Source: Apostichopus japonicus
Taxonomy: Eukaryota; Echinodermata; Holothuroidea; Aspidochirotida; Stichopodidae
Direction: 5' to 3'
Assembly: GCF_037975245.1 (NCBI RefSeq)
Contig: NC_092561.1
Location: forward strand, 14,286,001-14,350,000
Length of the DNA stretch: 64,000 bases
The first letter of the stretch is position 1, and each line of letters opens with the position of its first letter. Shown one piece after another: positions 48,501-59,704 of the stretch. The notes beneath the pieces were generated by a model. The model saw nothing but the letters and a program-made list of their open reading frames with translations. It was not told the DNA's origin and did not search any database. A program made the position numbers and the translations under genes.

Positions 48501-48585
48501 CAGTAGGTGCCCGAAAAAATGTGAAAAAATGGTTGCGGGGGGGGGGGGGCTGCAGCCCCCGCCTCCTACGGGACCTACGCCTATG
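45535..48585 (+). mobile_element. hAT-like element (about 3 kb) carrying a LINE insertion
   Basis: Termini CAAAGGCGTAGGAGCCC and GGACCTACGCCTATG (inverted match); exact 8-bp target duplication TGTGTAGT at 45527-45534 and 48586-48593. Only the first about 200 and last about 200 bp seem native; the middle is the LINE. Confidence 0.82.
45750..48390 (+). mobile_element. CR1-group LINE, 5'-truncated, frameshifted ORF2
   Basis: Open from 45750: end of the AP-type endonuclease (SLIDNIITN...ISDHFPIF), linker, then reverse transcriptase with GYDDFKPGIIK, GFRPEHSTELALADAL, LSKAFDTIDH, GVPQGSVLGPLLF and FADD (near 47335-47346), then the C-terminal domain ending at 48159. Frame changes near 46833 and in an A-run near 47460 break it into three pieces (45768-46901, 46874-47536, 47422-48159). 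Ends in an (AAAT)n tail near 48380. Clade assignment is provisional. Confidence 0.9.
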
Positions 48586-48599
48586 TGTGTAGTGTTCGG

Positions 48600-49017
48600 T
48601 TTCGATATACCTGATATCGGAAATATATGCTATTTTTCATTTCCTTCAACCAAGTTTTATAATAGCCATTATAAGAGGTTGCAATATTTGTACACCAATA
48701 AATTAACTGTGTCTGAATTTTCGAAAATTTCCTCACCAAAATTCTTCATCATACTTTCCTCTACTGGTGCAATTTTGACCTGTCTGTTAGGGGTTGAATG
48801 AGGTTTTTCTATATTGGTTGTCCATAGATTGAATTTTGTGCAACATTATGGGTATGTTTTGAAGTGATTTTATTCACGAGAAATGTGAATTTTCAAATTC
48901 TCAACAAATAATGGGCTTAAAACCTTGAAAAGTCGGGCTTTCGGATATTGTGGGCCGTGACGTAGAATCACCTACAAAAGCAATGATCCATAGGACATGC
49001 AATGAGGTCGAACATGA
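48600..49017. other. Between elements, nothing recognised
   Basis: AT-rich unique-looking sequence; no exon or terminal repeat seen. Confidence 0.5.
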
Positions 49018-50099
49018 TGTGTGACTGGTGTTACGTTGGAATGCGAGAGGTCTCGATAATTAATTTTAACGAGACACAAGCCTGGGTTCGTTTCCGTAAG
49101 GAACACAGACAAATTGACGAGTCTAGATATTTTAACTGAAACGTAAACTATATTGAACAATGGATTTCGAACCAACAACAACAAGTGGTAATTACAAATA
49201 TATAGAAAATTACTCACAAACTTAACAAGATAGGATACACTTTAAAACACGCTGGTCTCTTCCAACGGCGATATCCCTCAGCGGCCACGACCTTGATGAC
49301 GACGATTCTCGGTCCGTTGTACCGCGAAATTCACTGGTCCTCGACGAAGTTTCTCGCGATCCCAGAAACAGCAGTCACCTTCTTTCCGGCGATCTCCAAA
49401 ATAGAAGACGGACTTCCAGCCACAATAGAGTGAAGCACAAGTCGAACTTCTCGCCGACTAAATATTACCAGAGTCAGTCCAAAATCAGCTTTATAGCCAC
49501 TAACTCCTGGCGTAACGAACTTCCTCAACGGAGACAGAAATTCTTCACCTTCTCCGAAATAAACACTGGAAAACTGTACTTTCACAGCAAAGTCCTCTTC
49601 AAACTTCTGAATGGAAGTGTAGAATCAATCTTGGTATCGATATCTCAACTCAATCCCTCAGAAACTATTGGCAGTTGAGCACTGACGATATATAGTAGAA
49701 TGGTATAATATGTGTCGTCGCTTGTATTCGTTCAGAAACTGAGAAACTCTCCGATCTGGGCGGGCTTTTATACTATTCGCCATGTCAAGAATCATCTAGA
49801 TCTTTCTCGATACACCTGACCCAGTTTCTCTATTCTTGGAAGTCCTTTGCATATCTAGCGAACGTTCCAGAGAATCCACGAAGATTGCACAGCTTACACG
49901 CGATTTCACGTAAAGCGACGTTAACCCGAGACCAGCGTGTCATCATAAGGAATATACCAGAACAATCGTGTATTATAACATTCTGACACGGTAACCCGAC
50001 CTAATTTCTCAAATACTGATTTATCACGTAGGCAATTTTAAATACTTTCTATCATATAACATTAGGTTCCTCACTAGCAGTAACTAGCGTTAGGCTACA
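49018..50099 (-). mobile_element. Probable solo LTR, about 1.08 kb
   Basis: On the minus strand it runs TGTAGCCTAACGCTAG...CACCAGTCACA (TG...CA), with TATAAAA at 49772-49766 followed by GCCCGCCC and a GC-richer transcribed-leader-like part. No coding domain adjoins either end. No clear target duplication. Confidence 0.45.
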
Positions 50100-50210
50100 A
50101 TGGGCCCTCGTAACACTGGTGACAATCTTCAAAAAGGTTATGGATGGAAAAAACTTTTGGGAAATACTTGGTTCTCAGGCAAAAGTGTACATCTGGTTGG
50201 TCATTTTCAA

Positions 50211-50352
50211 TCCCGAGAAGTGCCATTTCCGGTGATCTGGGGGGTATCAAAACCAGAAATTTTCCTGTACGCTGCGCGCCAACCGATGGTGGCGCTCCGC
50301 TTAGATAGTAATTCGCGCCCCCGGGTTAGAAAATCCTGGATACGCGCCTGAG
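50211..50352 (+). mobile_element. Right end of a hAT-like MITE with hairpin module
   Basis: Carries the shared module and ends CCTGGATACGCGCCTG. The left end was not found. Confidence 0.5.
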
Positions 50353-50931
50353 TACTATATACTTTTAGAAAAATCAAATGCTGCTGCAAGAACTGAGTTT
50401 AAAAAATGGCTCGATGAATCAGAATGGCTATTTGTATACTGTACTAAAAGTCTCCTGCAAAAATCGAACAGAATTCTAAGAAATCCCCACATCTTGCCAA
50501 ACTACAGAACACAAGTTTACATAAACTCTTTTATATATCTTGCTGCTTGATACATTCCATCCGAGCACTTGGAATGTTTTTTATAGTCTGTTTGTTATAT
50601 TGTTTTATGGTTTACTTTTGTATGTGTAGATGTATTTATATGATATCCTATCATCTTAAAGGCCAACTATGGAGACTTTTTGATGAACATAAAGTCCCAC
50701 TATTTTGCATGTAGGTGCTGTAATTAGCTTTACCAATTTCGGACGTTAAATACGTGAAAATGGGAAGAAAAGTCAGCTTTTAGGAAACCTATTTCAGACA
50801 TTCCTGAAACATCAGGTGACCATGTGACGTCATCTTTGGTATACCGCACTCACGACAATACTTTTAGTGTAAAGTTGTATACTTGAGCTGCCAAAAACGT
50901 CAACGGCATTCCTCCTTTTCCCCCTTAATGC

Positions 50932-51090
50932 TACAATTCTGTGTTGTTGGAGGTTGCAGTTTTACCTCAGCCAACAAAAGCATCAGCTTTTTTGGCTTTC
51001 CGAGTAGAAGAACCGACGTCAATCGCCGTAGACTTTGGATCAGTTTTGTGAGATCCACGCGGAAATATTTTTCAGCACCCGTAGTATCCC
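50932..51090 (+). pseudogene. THAP-type zinc-finger domain fragment
   Basis: From the ATG at 50932: C-x4-C (CVVGGC), FFGFPSR, then RRRLWISFVR, matching the first half of the C2CH THAP fold (Cys pair, FP, RRxxW). The second C-x2-H pair is not seen in this frame after about 51065, so it is a relic or a split exon. THAP domains occur in P-element-type transposases and host regulators. A CRE lies at 50825. Confidence 0.4.
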
Positions 51091-51199
51091 ATGCCCATAT
51101 GTCAACATGCATGTCCCTGCCTCTGTGTATGTTACAAATGTCTCATTCTGCGAAACTTATATACTTTCGACAGATGTGGCGGCCATAACTAATATGTGT

Positions 51200-52140
51200 A
51201 AAATTGACCCTTTCAAGTCTCCTCGTAAACACGCCCAGGACGTTCTTACATGTAACATTATATCACGCAATTGACAGTTTACTATTTACTGTTTGAGATG
51301 ACCGTATGTAGACCGTGTATAGACCGTACCTAGGGTAGCATTTTCAGTACATTTAGTGAGTTCCACCCCTCTCCGGGGTTGGCTCACAGCATGTGTAAAT
51401 AGTCATGTTAGGATTTCATTGCATTTATCCATTTCATTTGTTGTATTCCAGTATCGTGAGTTCATGATACATGTGTTATATTGTTATGTTTGTTCCGGCA
51501 TCTGCATAGTCCAAGAAGGATATAAAACGGTACTTTATAGCGATCAAACGTTTTATTTCGTTAGTGACTGTCTTGTGATTGGGGGATGTTACTGGTCAAG
51601 GCCTGTTTTAACTAGACCTAACTCTATGGAATCACATAGAGTCACGGTAGTATTTCGCCCAGGATTGAACGAGAAACGTGAATTTGGATATTCCCTGCTA
51701 AATATGGTTTATTGACAAGATACTTTTTCTCTGTTTGTAATTTTGGATATTAAAACGAGTAAGTACTGTGTTCAACTGAAGCTTAGCCATGTATATGCTT
51801 CCCTGGTCGATTCGGGCCAGTGTCTTCTCGGAGTTGTTCGATTACGTTTATGTTATGATAGAGTTTTTTCGGTAATTCGTTGATAGTAACGTAAAGCATT
51901 TTCCCGTGACATATCCGCATGAGGCATCTTTTAGGTCTATTCTTCTGTTCAGTATGAGGTATTTTGCGATCAAATTGTATTACCGGAATCGGCAAGCTGC
52001 TTGCATGTTCTATACCGTACGTACCTAATGATGTAAACGATTGAGTATTAATTTTGCAACTAAAATAACCCATTTTACTAAATGTTCTCATTAAAATTGT
52101 CTTTAAACTAGTTGTTGCCCTTCATTTGTTCTTGTTTTAA
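51200..52140. other. Between elements, nothing recognised
   Basis: A 119-codon frame at 51356-51715 matches no family I know. TATAAAA at 51521 has no recognised gene after it. Confidence 0.4.
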
Positions 52141-52148
52141 GCTCAAAA

Positions 52149-52262
52149 TAAAATAAAACTGTTAGCAAACTGCTTATCCACTAGAGAGCCTATTAAAGAG
52201 AATGTGTAAAAGTAGGTTGGCCTGAGGTTTTTATCCTAGCAGGATCTTTTCAATGGCTAACT
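52149..52262 (-). repeat. Degenerate copy 3 of the hammerhead-like repeat
   Basis: CTGTTAGCAAACTGC...CTAGAGAGCCT is kept. The fold region (52218-52257) keeps stem II but has lost the GAAAC-GTC part. Confidence 0.65.
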
Positions 52263-52654
52263 TTCGGTAATAAAGATCTTTTTTTTAATTACGAAATACG
52301 AAAGTAAAAATGTTAAACTCTATATAGCGCGTTTCTTAAACCTCACTTTTTGCACATTCGTCACTACGCCAGAACGGGGACAATGTGAACACAGTGCTAG
52401 TTCAATTTATTTACGCCCATCAATAGATGTGTTTCACTAAGATACTTAGAACATAAGTTTCAGTTGCTTGTTGGTCACTTAAAGTAAATGGAGATGGCTT
52501 CTGAATACTTGACTGGGTGTATTAGATTGTACTCTAATCAGAATTTGTCATATTTAATGCGGGCTTTAATTTGTCTAATTGATCACTTGGCAAATAACCC
52601 ATTTATGACTTTGTGTGAAACTCCCATTGTTAAAATGGTCCCCTGAATTCCTAG

Positions 52655-53030
52655 CAGTGGCGTAGGAAGGTACTTTTGAGTGGGGGGGGGGGGGCTGAAG
52701 ACTGACGGCCGGCCTGGGGGAGGGGTCTAAAGGGAGGGGGTGTCCCCCTCCCCTTTGGATTTTTTTTGCATTTCCAGGTGGCCTCAGATGCAATTTGGTG
52801 CAATATAGCACACTTCAACACCCACTCCATTTTGTAAACTTAATTTTGTATTTTCACCTGGCCTTAGATGCAATTTGGTGCTCCAAATGAGATTTTTTGC
52901 TCATTTGGAAATGAAAAAGGGGTTTTCTGACTTGCGAACCGGGGGGGGGGGCGGAATGATACTTCCGCCCCTCCACATTTTTCACTGGGGGGCTGGCATC
53001 CCCCCAGCCCCCCCGGTTCCTACGCCCTTG
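52655..53030 (+). mobile_element. hAT-like MITE, 376 bp
   Basis: CAGTGGCGTAGGAAGG...CGGTTCCTACGCCCTTG with exact 8-bp target duplication ATTCCTAG at 52647-52654 and 53031-53038. Same family, opposite orientation, as 56307-56645. TACGCCACTG directly after the right duplication suggests it landed in the end of an older relative. Confidence 0.9.
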
Positions 53031-53038
53031 ATTCCTAG

Positions 53039-53553
53039 ATACGCCACTGAGTAAACATTAACAACATTAAACGTTTAATTTGAACATTTAATGCATAGTT
53101 CTTTCAAAAGGTCTGTGTGGATGCCTGTGTGTTTTCACTATTATATTTTGACCTTATCTATCGAAACGATTGATTAATTGAAACAAAATGAAAATACAAT
53201 TGAAGTTTAGTTTTGATATGTCAAAAGGAAATAGAACATGAGGACAATCCATGAATTGCGTAAGTCATCGATCATTCCCTACATGCAGACTTGTTTATGG
53301 GCTACATATAGTACGCTAACATGTTTGAAATTCACTAACACCTTTAATTATGATCGCTGCAAAACAAAACAACAAAACAACATTTGATCAAAACTGAACA
53401 AAACAACATTTGATCCTTTTACCCATTGAGTTTTTACCTCAGTCTTCATTCTAGCTAAGTACTTTAACAACACTTTTGAATGTGTGTGTGGGGGGGGGGG
53501 TGGGGGAGTTCTCTGCTCTGCCGAAGAAGCGACAATAAATGAATGGTGTTGGA
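53039..53553. other. Between elements, nothing recognised
   Basis: AT-rich; a G-run at 53492-53510. No gene. Confidence 0.5.
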
Positions 53554-53561
53554 GGTGAGGG

Positions 53562-55463
53562 CAGTGACGTAGCCCAGGAATTTGAAAGGGGGGGAGCACT
53601 TTTTGCGATTGATATGGATTTTCAAAGTTGTAGGCACGACTATCTGAGCGGAGCGCCACCATCGGTTGGCGCGGAGCGTACAAGAAAATTTTTGGTTTTA
53701 TAAACCCCCCAGATGGCCGGAAACGGCCCTTCCCTAGTGTTCATTCTGGTTCCCTGGCCTCTTGCTAACTTGAGACACCTCATTCAATATCACTTTTAAA
53801 CCCCAAAAACAAACGAGTTAAAATAGTACGTAATTCAGTAAAGCATAATGTATTAAAATTAGCAAGTTACACAAGGGCGGCGGAAGCACTTTTAATCTGG
53901 GGGGGGGGGGCACCGACGTCAAAGGGCACTTTGCAGAAATTCGATTGGACTGATGCAGCCTGATATTTAGTACCCTTTATAAATCTTATTGTATTATCTT
54001 ATTTGCGTATACACATCACTCCATACATATAAAGTCTGTTAATCAACGATAGGCTTATTTGACTGTGGAATGTTCTCAACTGAAATTTTATCTGCGTAAA
54101 CGGGATCTTAAGTAGATGTTAAAAAACTGACAAGATCGTATCCTAGTCTTTTTCGGCGGGTAGAGTATTGAATGAAACGGCACGCGATATGAATGACAGC
54201 CTAGATGACAGAAGAATAGGTCACCTAATTTAGCCATAATCTTGCTACGTTCTTTTCAATAGTTTTTCCTGTCTAGACTCTTAAACTCGTCCAGTAAGCT
54301 TATGGATTTGAATTATGGGCTTTTTAATAAGAAAGATAACTTGGCCAAAAAAAGTGTAGGCCCGGGCCTACAGTGCTACATACTGGCTACGCCCCTGATA
54401 GTTCTAAATTAGGATTAGATCTCTTACTGAAATATCGCTGACCTAATAAGGTGATCAAGAGTACAAGTTTTATGTAGAAAAAGGGCACATTTTTAACCTG
54501 AGGAAAAGTGGGGGGGCACTTGCCTCCTGTGCCCCCCGGTTCCGCCGCCCTTGAAGGTACATGTACAGAGTAGTCTTACTTTTCAACTTCTGATACTTGT
54601 AGATACAAAAATAGTCCAGAAATGTCTTTGATACAACTGTAGCTAGTAAATGTTTAAGTTAGCCTAATAAGAGATCTAAGGCGAGAGCTATCCGACGATT
54701 GCCATCTGATGCAAATTTCTCAAGTGTTTTCTCAACTGAAATATTATCTGCGTAAACGGGTTCTTAACCCTGATCATATGATATCAGTATCAGCAGATTT
54801 TGTTTCCTGTTTAAATTCTTTTACATGTTCTTTTACATAATATATCAGAAAGACAAACATAGTGCTCTTTTACAAGTTTTCCAGTAGGATGATTCTTGTT
54901 TATTGTCCAATGTATGGACTTTAATACATTTGACGAACTTAACTGATGGACAATATAAACTTTCATATTTTGTAATACAGCCAGATATGCAGTGGCCTAA
55001 AAACAAATATCGTTATCGCAGTGTATTAGCAGTGTAATAATTATTTATAGGAAGTGCGTATCACGTACGATTGCTAGCTTAGCTTCATAACATGCTGTTC
55101 GTGCAACAACTTAGGACGACTCATTGAACGAACGTTGTCGACGTTGTTGTGCATACAGTTCGTGACATTCCATAGAGTGCGGTTAGGTAGGCAATATGAT
55201 TTTATAACGCAGTGGCCAACTGTAGGCTTGTAATTGGCTATAAGCTAAATTTAGCTAATTGCATCTGCCAAACTAAGTAAGTAGTTGAATCAGTAGGCGT
55301 GAATGTTACTACGATTACAATCGAGTTAACGGAGCTGACGAGTATTCAAGATCAAAAGAGCACTGACAAAATACCATGCTAAAAAAACGACAGTTTAAAA
55401 AAAAAAATCGACACTGAAAGGGGGGAGCGGTCGCTCCCCCTGCTCCCCCTGGCTACGTCCCTG
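53562..55463 (+). mobile_element. hAT-like non-autonomous element, 1.9 kb
   Basis: CAGTGACGTAGCCCAGG...CTGGCTACGTCCCTG, exact 8-bp target duplication GGTGAGGG at 53554-53561 and 55464-55471. No transposase frame. Holds an inverted hairpin module at 53640-53682 and a nested element at 53872-54553. Confidence 0.88.
53872..54553 (+). mobile_element. hAT-like MITE nested in the 53562 element
   Basis: CAAGGGCGGCGGAAGC...GGTTCCGCCGCCCTTG; target duplication AAGTTACA / AAGGTACA (7 of 8). A word CTCAACTGAAATTTTATCTG near 54074 recurs outside it near 54730. Confidence 0.85.
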
Positions 55464-55529
55464 GGTGAGGGTAGATCGGAAGGAGGGGGGGTGAGAAAGA
55501 TGACCACCTGTCGTTCCAAAGAAAAAAAA

Positions 55530-58390
55530 AGGTGACTGGAGACAATGCGGAGATTATCGTGGATTGAATAACGTTACCATTCCCGATCGTCATCCCAAGC
55601 TGCATTTACAAGACTTGTCTGCTTCACTGAATGGCGCAAGATATATCTAATGCGCGCATATCACCAAATTCCGGTTGAGGAGTCGGACATTTGCAAAACG
55701 GCAATAACAACACCTTTCAGTCTGTTCGAATTCAAACCTATGCCATTCTCAGAAACGCAGCGCAAACATTCCAGCGCTTCATGGATGAGGTAACGCGTGG
55801 ACTAGATTTAAGTTATGTCTACATCGGTGATATACTCATTGCTAGCAAACAGCGAGCATATGGATCATTATAGACAACTGCTTAACGTACTCCAAGACTA
55901 TGGAGTTGTAACTAACCCAAGTAAAAGTCAGTTTGGAGTCCCTACACTTGCATTCCTTGGACACACAGTTGATTCCAAAGGAATCCGCCCATTTCCGGAA
56001 AAGGTGAAGGCTATTAATGATTTTCCTCAACCAACGTCCTTACGCAAACTTCGCAAATACCTAAGTTTATTTAATTTTTAACGGCAACTTATACCTCAAT
56101 GTGCTGAACTCCTTCGACATCTCAGGGATTTACTTGCGGGTAACAAACGAAAAGCAGCACCATTGACTTGGACAGAGGAAGCGTCTGGCTTTTACAGCTA
56201 ACAAAACCCGCGCTTGCGCAAGCTACTCTACTTAGTCATCAAGATCCCAATTTACCCCTTTCCGTCATGGTGGATGCATCGAATCGGGCTGTCGGAGGCG
56301 TACTTCCAAGGGCATAGGAACCGGGGGGCTGGGGGGAGGGGCGCCAGCCCCCCAGTGAAAAATATGGGGGGGGGGCTGAAGTATCGTTCCGCCCCCCGCT
56401 CCGCAAGTCAGAAAACCCCTTTTTCATTTCCAAATGAGAAAAAAATCTCATTTCGTGTCCCAAATTGCATCTAAGGCCAGGTGAAAATGCAATATTCTTT
56501 ACAAAATGGAATGGGTGTTGAAGTGTGCTATATTGCACCAAATTGCATCTGAGGCCACCTGGAAATGACAAAAAATTCCCCCTCCCCCAGGCCGGCCATC
56601 AGTCTTCAGCCCCCCCCCACTCAAAAGTACCTTCCTACGCCACTGCGTACTTCAACACTACCTAGATGGATCTTGGCAACCGTTGTTTTTCTTCTCGAAG
56701 AGCTAAGTGCTACTAAATCTAGATACAATGCATTTGTACGCGAACTGACTGCCATTTATCTAACGTTTTAACCTTTAACGCTACACATTAAAGGGACGAC
56801 AATTCACGATTTTCACGGATCACAAACCCCGTACTTACGCACTGTGCACGAACTCTGATAAGTAATAGCCTAGAGAAATAAGACATCTAGATTTCGTGTC
56901 CCAATTTACCATGGACATACGTCACGTAAGTGGTAAAAATAATGTTGTCGCAGACGCGTTGTCTCGCTTGGAAGTAAATTCTTTACTAGAGCTCCTTTCT
57001 CTGCTCAATTGGACTACGCGCAATTAACACATGCTCGAAAGGACGGCCCGAACTTTAAAACTCCAGGAATCTTAATCACTAGTATTCCAGAAAATATCTT
57101 ACAATATACTCTGTGATGTATCTACCGGACCACCGAGACCTTACGTTCCGAAATCTTTTCGGCGTTCTGTCTTTAACGCCACATATGGTTTATTGCATCT
57201 TGGCATACGCGCGACTCAACGATTAGTTACAGATCGCTTTGTTTGGCCCAATATCAACAAAGGTGCGAGACACTGGGTTAAATCTTGTCTAGACTGCCAA
57301 CGGTCAAAAGTGCATAGGCACACCGTTACATCAGTTTGTACTTTCGCTTGACTAGATGCGCGCTTTAATCACGTACACATTGTAGGACCATTGCCACCAT
57401 CCAATGGATATACATACTTACTGACTATTGTAGATCGGTTCACAAGATGGCCGAAAGCCATTTGCCTTCCTAATATTACCGCCGAAACTGTCTCAAAAGC
57501 CTTTCTCTGTCGATGGATTTCAACGTTTGGCACACCCGTTACGATCACCACAGACAGAGGCACGCAGTTTGAATCGGCCGTGTTTCGTGACCTAACCTTG
57601 CTGTTAGGAAGCAAACAAATTCGTACCACGGCATACCATCCGGAATCCAATGGTTTAGAAGAACGCTTCCATCGGCAATTAAAGGCTGCCGTCAAAGCGC
57701 AACATGACCCTACGCATTGGAGTGACTTATTACCATTTGTCTTACTTGGTATCCGTACGGCGCTCAAATAAGACATCGGCTACAGCGCCGCTGAACTGGT
57801 TAATGTACAACCTTGAGATTAACTTGTGACTTGGTCAACCAAGATGAGACTCAACGCACTCCAGACCATACTGTTTATGTTGACCGTCTCCGAACATAAA
57901 TGGCTCAGCCAACCCCCATCGGAACTAGAGATCACAGGAGAAAGCCTCAACTGCAAACATATAAAGAGCGTTGTACGCATGTGTGGGTCAGAGATGATAC
58001 CGTCAAACGGCCGTATCGCGGTCCGTACCGAGTCATCTCCCGAGGAGACAAAACTTTTGTGGTAGACATATATATATGCTAAGCACGACATAGTGTCGAT
58101 TGACCGGCTAAAAGTAGCGTGGACTGCTCAGGATGAAATATCGCACTCTCTGCAGCTTTCACTGACAGACGTAACGCCGGTTATATTATCATACCCGCCA
58201 GCTACATCGTCTACCGACAAAGCCACATAGCCACATCCGCCGATCCCGTCCCTCCGGTCACAGTTACTCGCTCAGGACGCCACGTCCGATGGCCAGCAAG
58301 ATGTCGATGAAGGATTTTCCTTATTTGTTTTGTTTTATCGATCACTCACCTTTTCTTTCTTTTTATCGGTCAGTGATGCGAGGGGGCTTA
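55530..58390 (+). pseudogene. Ty3/gypsy LTR retrotransposon, decayed pol region
   Basis: In order: reverse transcriptase start (55540-55700, broken), RT core (55700-56081, FQRFMDEVTRGL, FLGHTVDSKGI), RNase H split by a MITE, HHCC integrase finger (57190-57310), integrase core (57345-57770), C-terminal part to about 58300, then a purine tract at 58375-58390. The RT catalytic motif reads Y-I-G-D instead of Y-x-D-D; the first catalytic Asp of integrase is missing although the second (TDRG) and the Glu (NGLEERF) remain; stops and frameshifts are many. No 5' LTR or gag seen. Confidence 0.9.
56307..56645 (-). mobile_element. hAT-like MITE inserted in gypsy RNase H
   Basis: CAAGGGCATAGGAACCG...CTTCCTACGCCACTG; exact 8-bp target duplication CGTACTTC at 56299-56306 and 56646-56653. 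The gypsy frame resumes behind it (FNTTLDGSWQP), so the insertion came after the gypsy element. Confidence 0.92.
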
Positions 58391-58816
58391 TGTAGCGGCG
58401 TAATTTGACACCGTTACTGTTTCGGTCAACTGATAGCGCCCTCATTTACCCTTGTAGTATCGCTAGTTCAAACTTACACCACTTCGAATTTCGACTTCGA
58501 CCGCTCAACACGACGAGCTACCAACTACGTTAATCGCCTAAAATGTATCGCCTTATTATTACTTCGATCGGATAATTCTCATCGAGTTGGGAAACATTCC
58601 TATCCGACCGTTATCGATTTATTTTATTATATCTATATTTATCTCGCAGCATATACCGTGCGAGGGTATTCGTCCAAAGTTTCAAGTACTACTTTCAAGT
58701 AATAAACGCCTGGCCTTTATGAGCAATTAAGTTCGATGAATAAATAATTCGAAACTAGCACTATATACAGAATAATAAACTGTACTTCATCTTGTGAGTG
58801 CTATTCTATTTAACAG
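58391..58816 (+). mobile_element. Gypsy 3' LTR
   Basis: Starts TGTAGCGGCGTAATTTGAC right after the purine tract; AATAAA at 58774-58779. The right end is approximate because no 5' LTR is present to compare. Confidence 0.6.
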
Positions 58817-58949
58817 TGAATTTGCATTGTCATTACCGTCAAATCCCAATGGATCCTAGAGATGAATTTATGGGCCACTGAGCCGGTGTTAAACCGGTGT
58901 TTCATTATTTATGGACTAACTTCGTTTAAAACACGGATAAGTACATGGG

Positions 58950-59215
58950 AGGTATTCCAAACATAATTGAACTTTGCTCAGTTTTGCCGGCTATAATCTG
59001 ATCATGTATTAGATATCCGTTTGTGTGTGATGTACTGTACAGTTTGTGTAGTACATCGAATGTATTCTAAACAGAACTGTGGACTTTGCAACGTTTTTGT
59101 TTGTTCCATTTTTTTTTCTACAGGTTGGTGACTATATTTGCATCATTTATTGAATATCCCTTTGTGATAACATTGAATGTCTTCTTAGCAGAACTGTGAC
59201 GGTTTGCTCAGTTTT
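58950..59215 (+). repeat. Three diverged repeat units near a possible exon
   Basis: A segment with ATTGAACTTTGCTCAGTTTTG, then CAGAACTGTGGACTTTGCAACG, then CAGAACTGTGACGGTTTGCTCAG recurs three times with loose spacing. Confidence 0.4.
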
Positions 59216-59317
59216 GTTTTAGTGCTGGTGCGGTGAAGGTACTGTAGTGAACGATACACATAAACCAAAGTTAAAATGGCATCCTATCATGATGACTCTG
59301 CTGTTGATCTAACATCC
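59125..59317 (+). other. Possible 5' exon of a short unknown protein (aa 1-14)
   Basis: Acceptor TTTTTTTTCTACAG, then untranslated sequence, ATG at 59276 in good context (AAAATGG), 14 codons (M-A-S-Y-H-D-D...), ends in phase 0 at TCC|GTAAGT. Would join the exon at 61873. Confidence 0.3.
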
Positions 59318-59704
59318 GTAAGTAACCGCAACCGATTGTTTATTGTACATTTCCTTTGGTACCCGTACGATACCATTCTGTTTTTACGTACCAACTACCA
59401 TGTAAGGTAATATACCACAATTAGAGCAGTGCATTAGTCCTCCATGAAGGATTACGCATAGTTGTATTTATTCCTTAATAGACCTATTGTTTTGGCATAA
59501 ACTGTGATAAACTACTTAATGGTATACAGATTGAGAGATTGATTGAAGATGATTTAAGGTTTTTCCATTTTAAAAATTCCTGTGTGAAACAGGAAGATTC
59601 CACAACGAGAGCTTGCAGACGGGTTGTCGAGTGGGCCTACTGTGCTAACCGTCGACCTCTTCTAGCTTAAAATCTAAACCGTCATTATGGGTAAACGTTG
59701 AACG

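Noticed and set aside
49331-49585. 84-codon minus-strand frame as a gene
   Set aside because: It lies inside the LTR-like segment and shows no family match.
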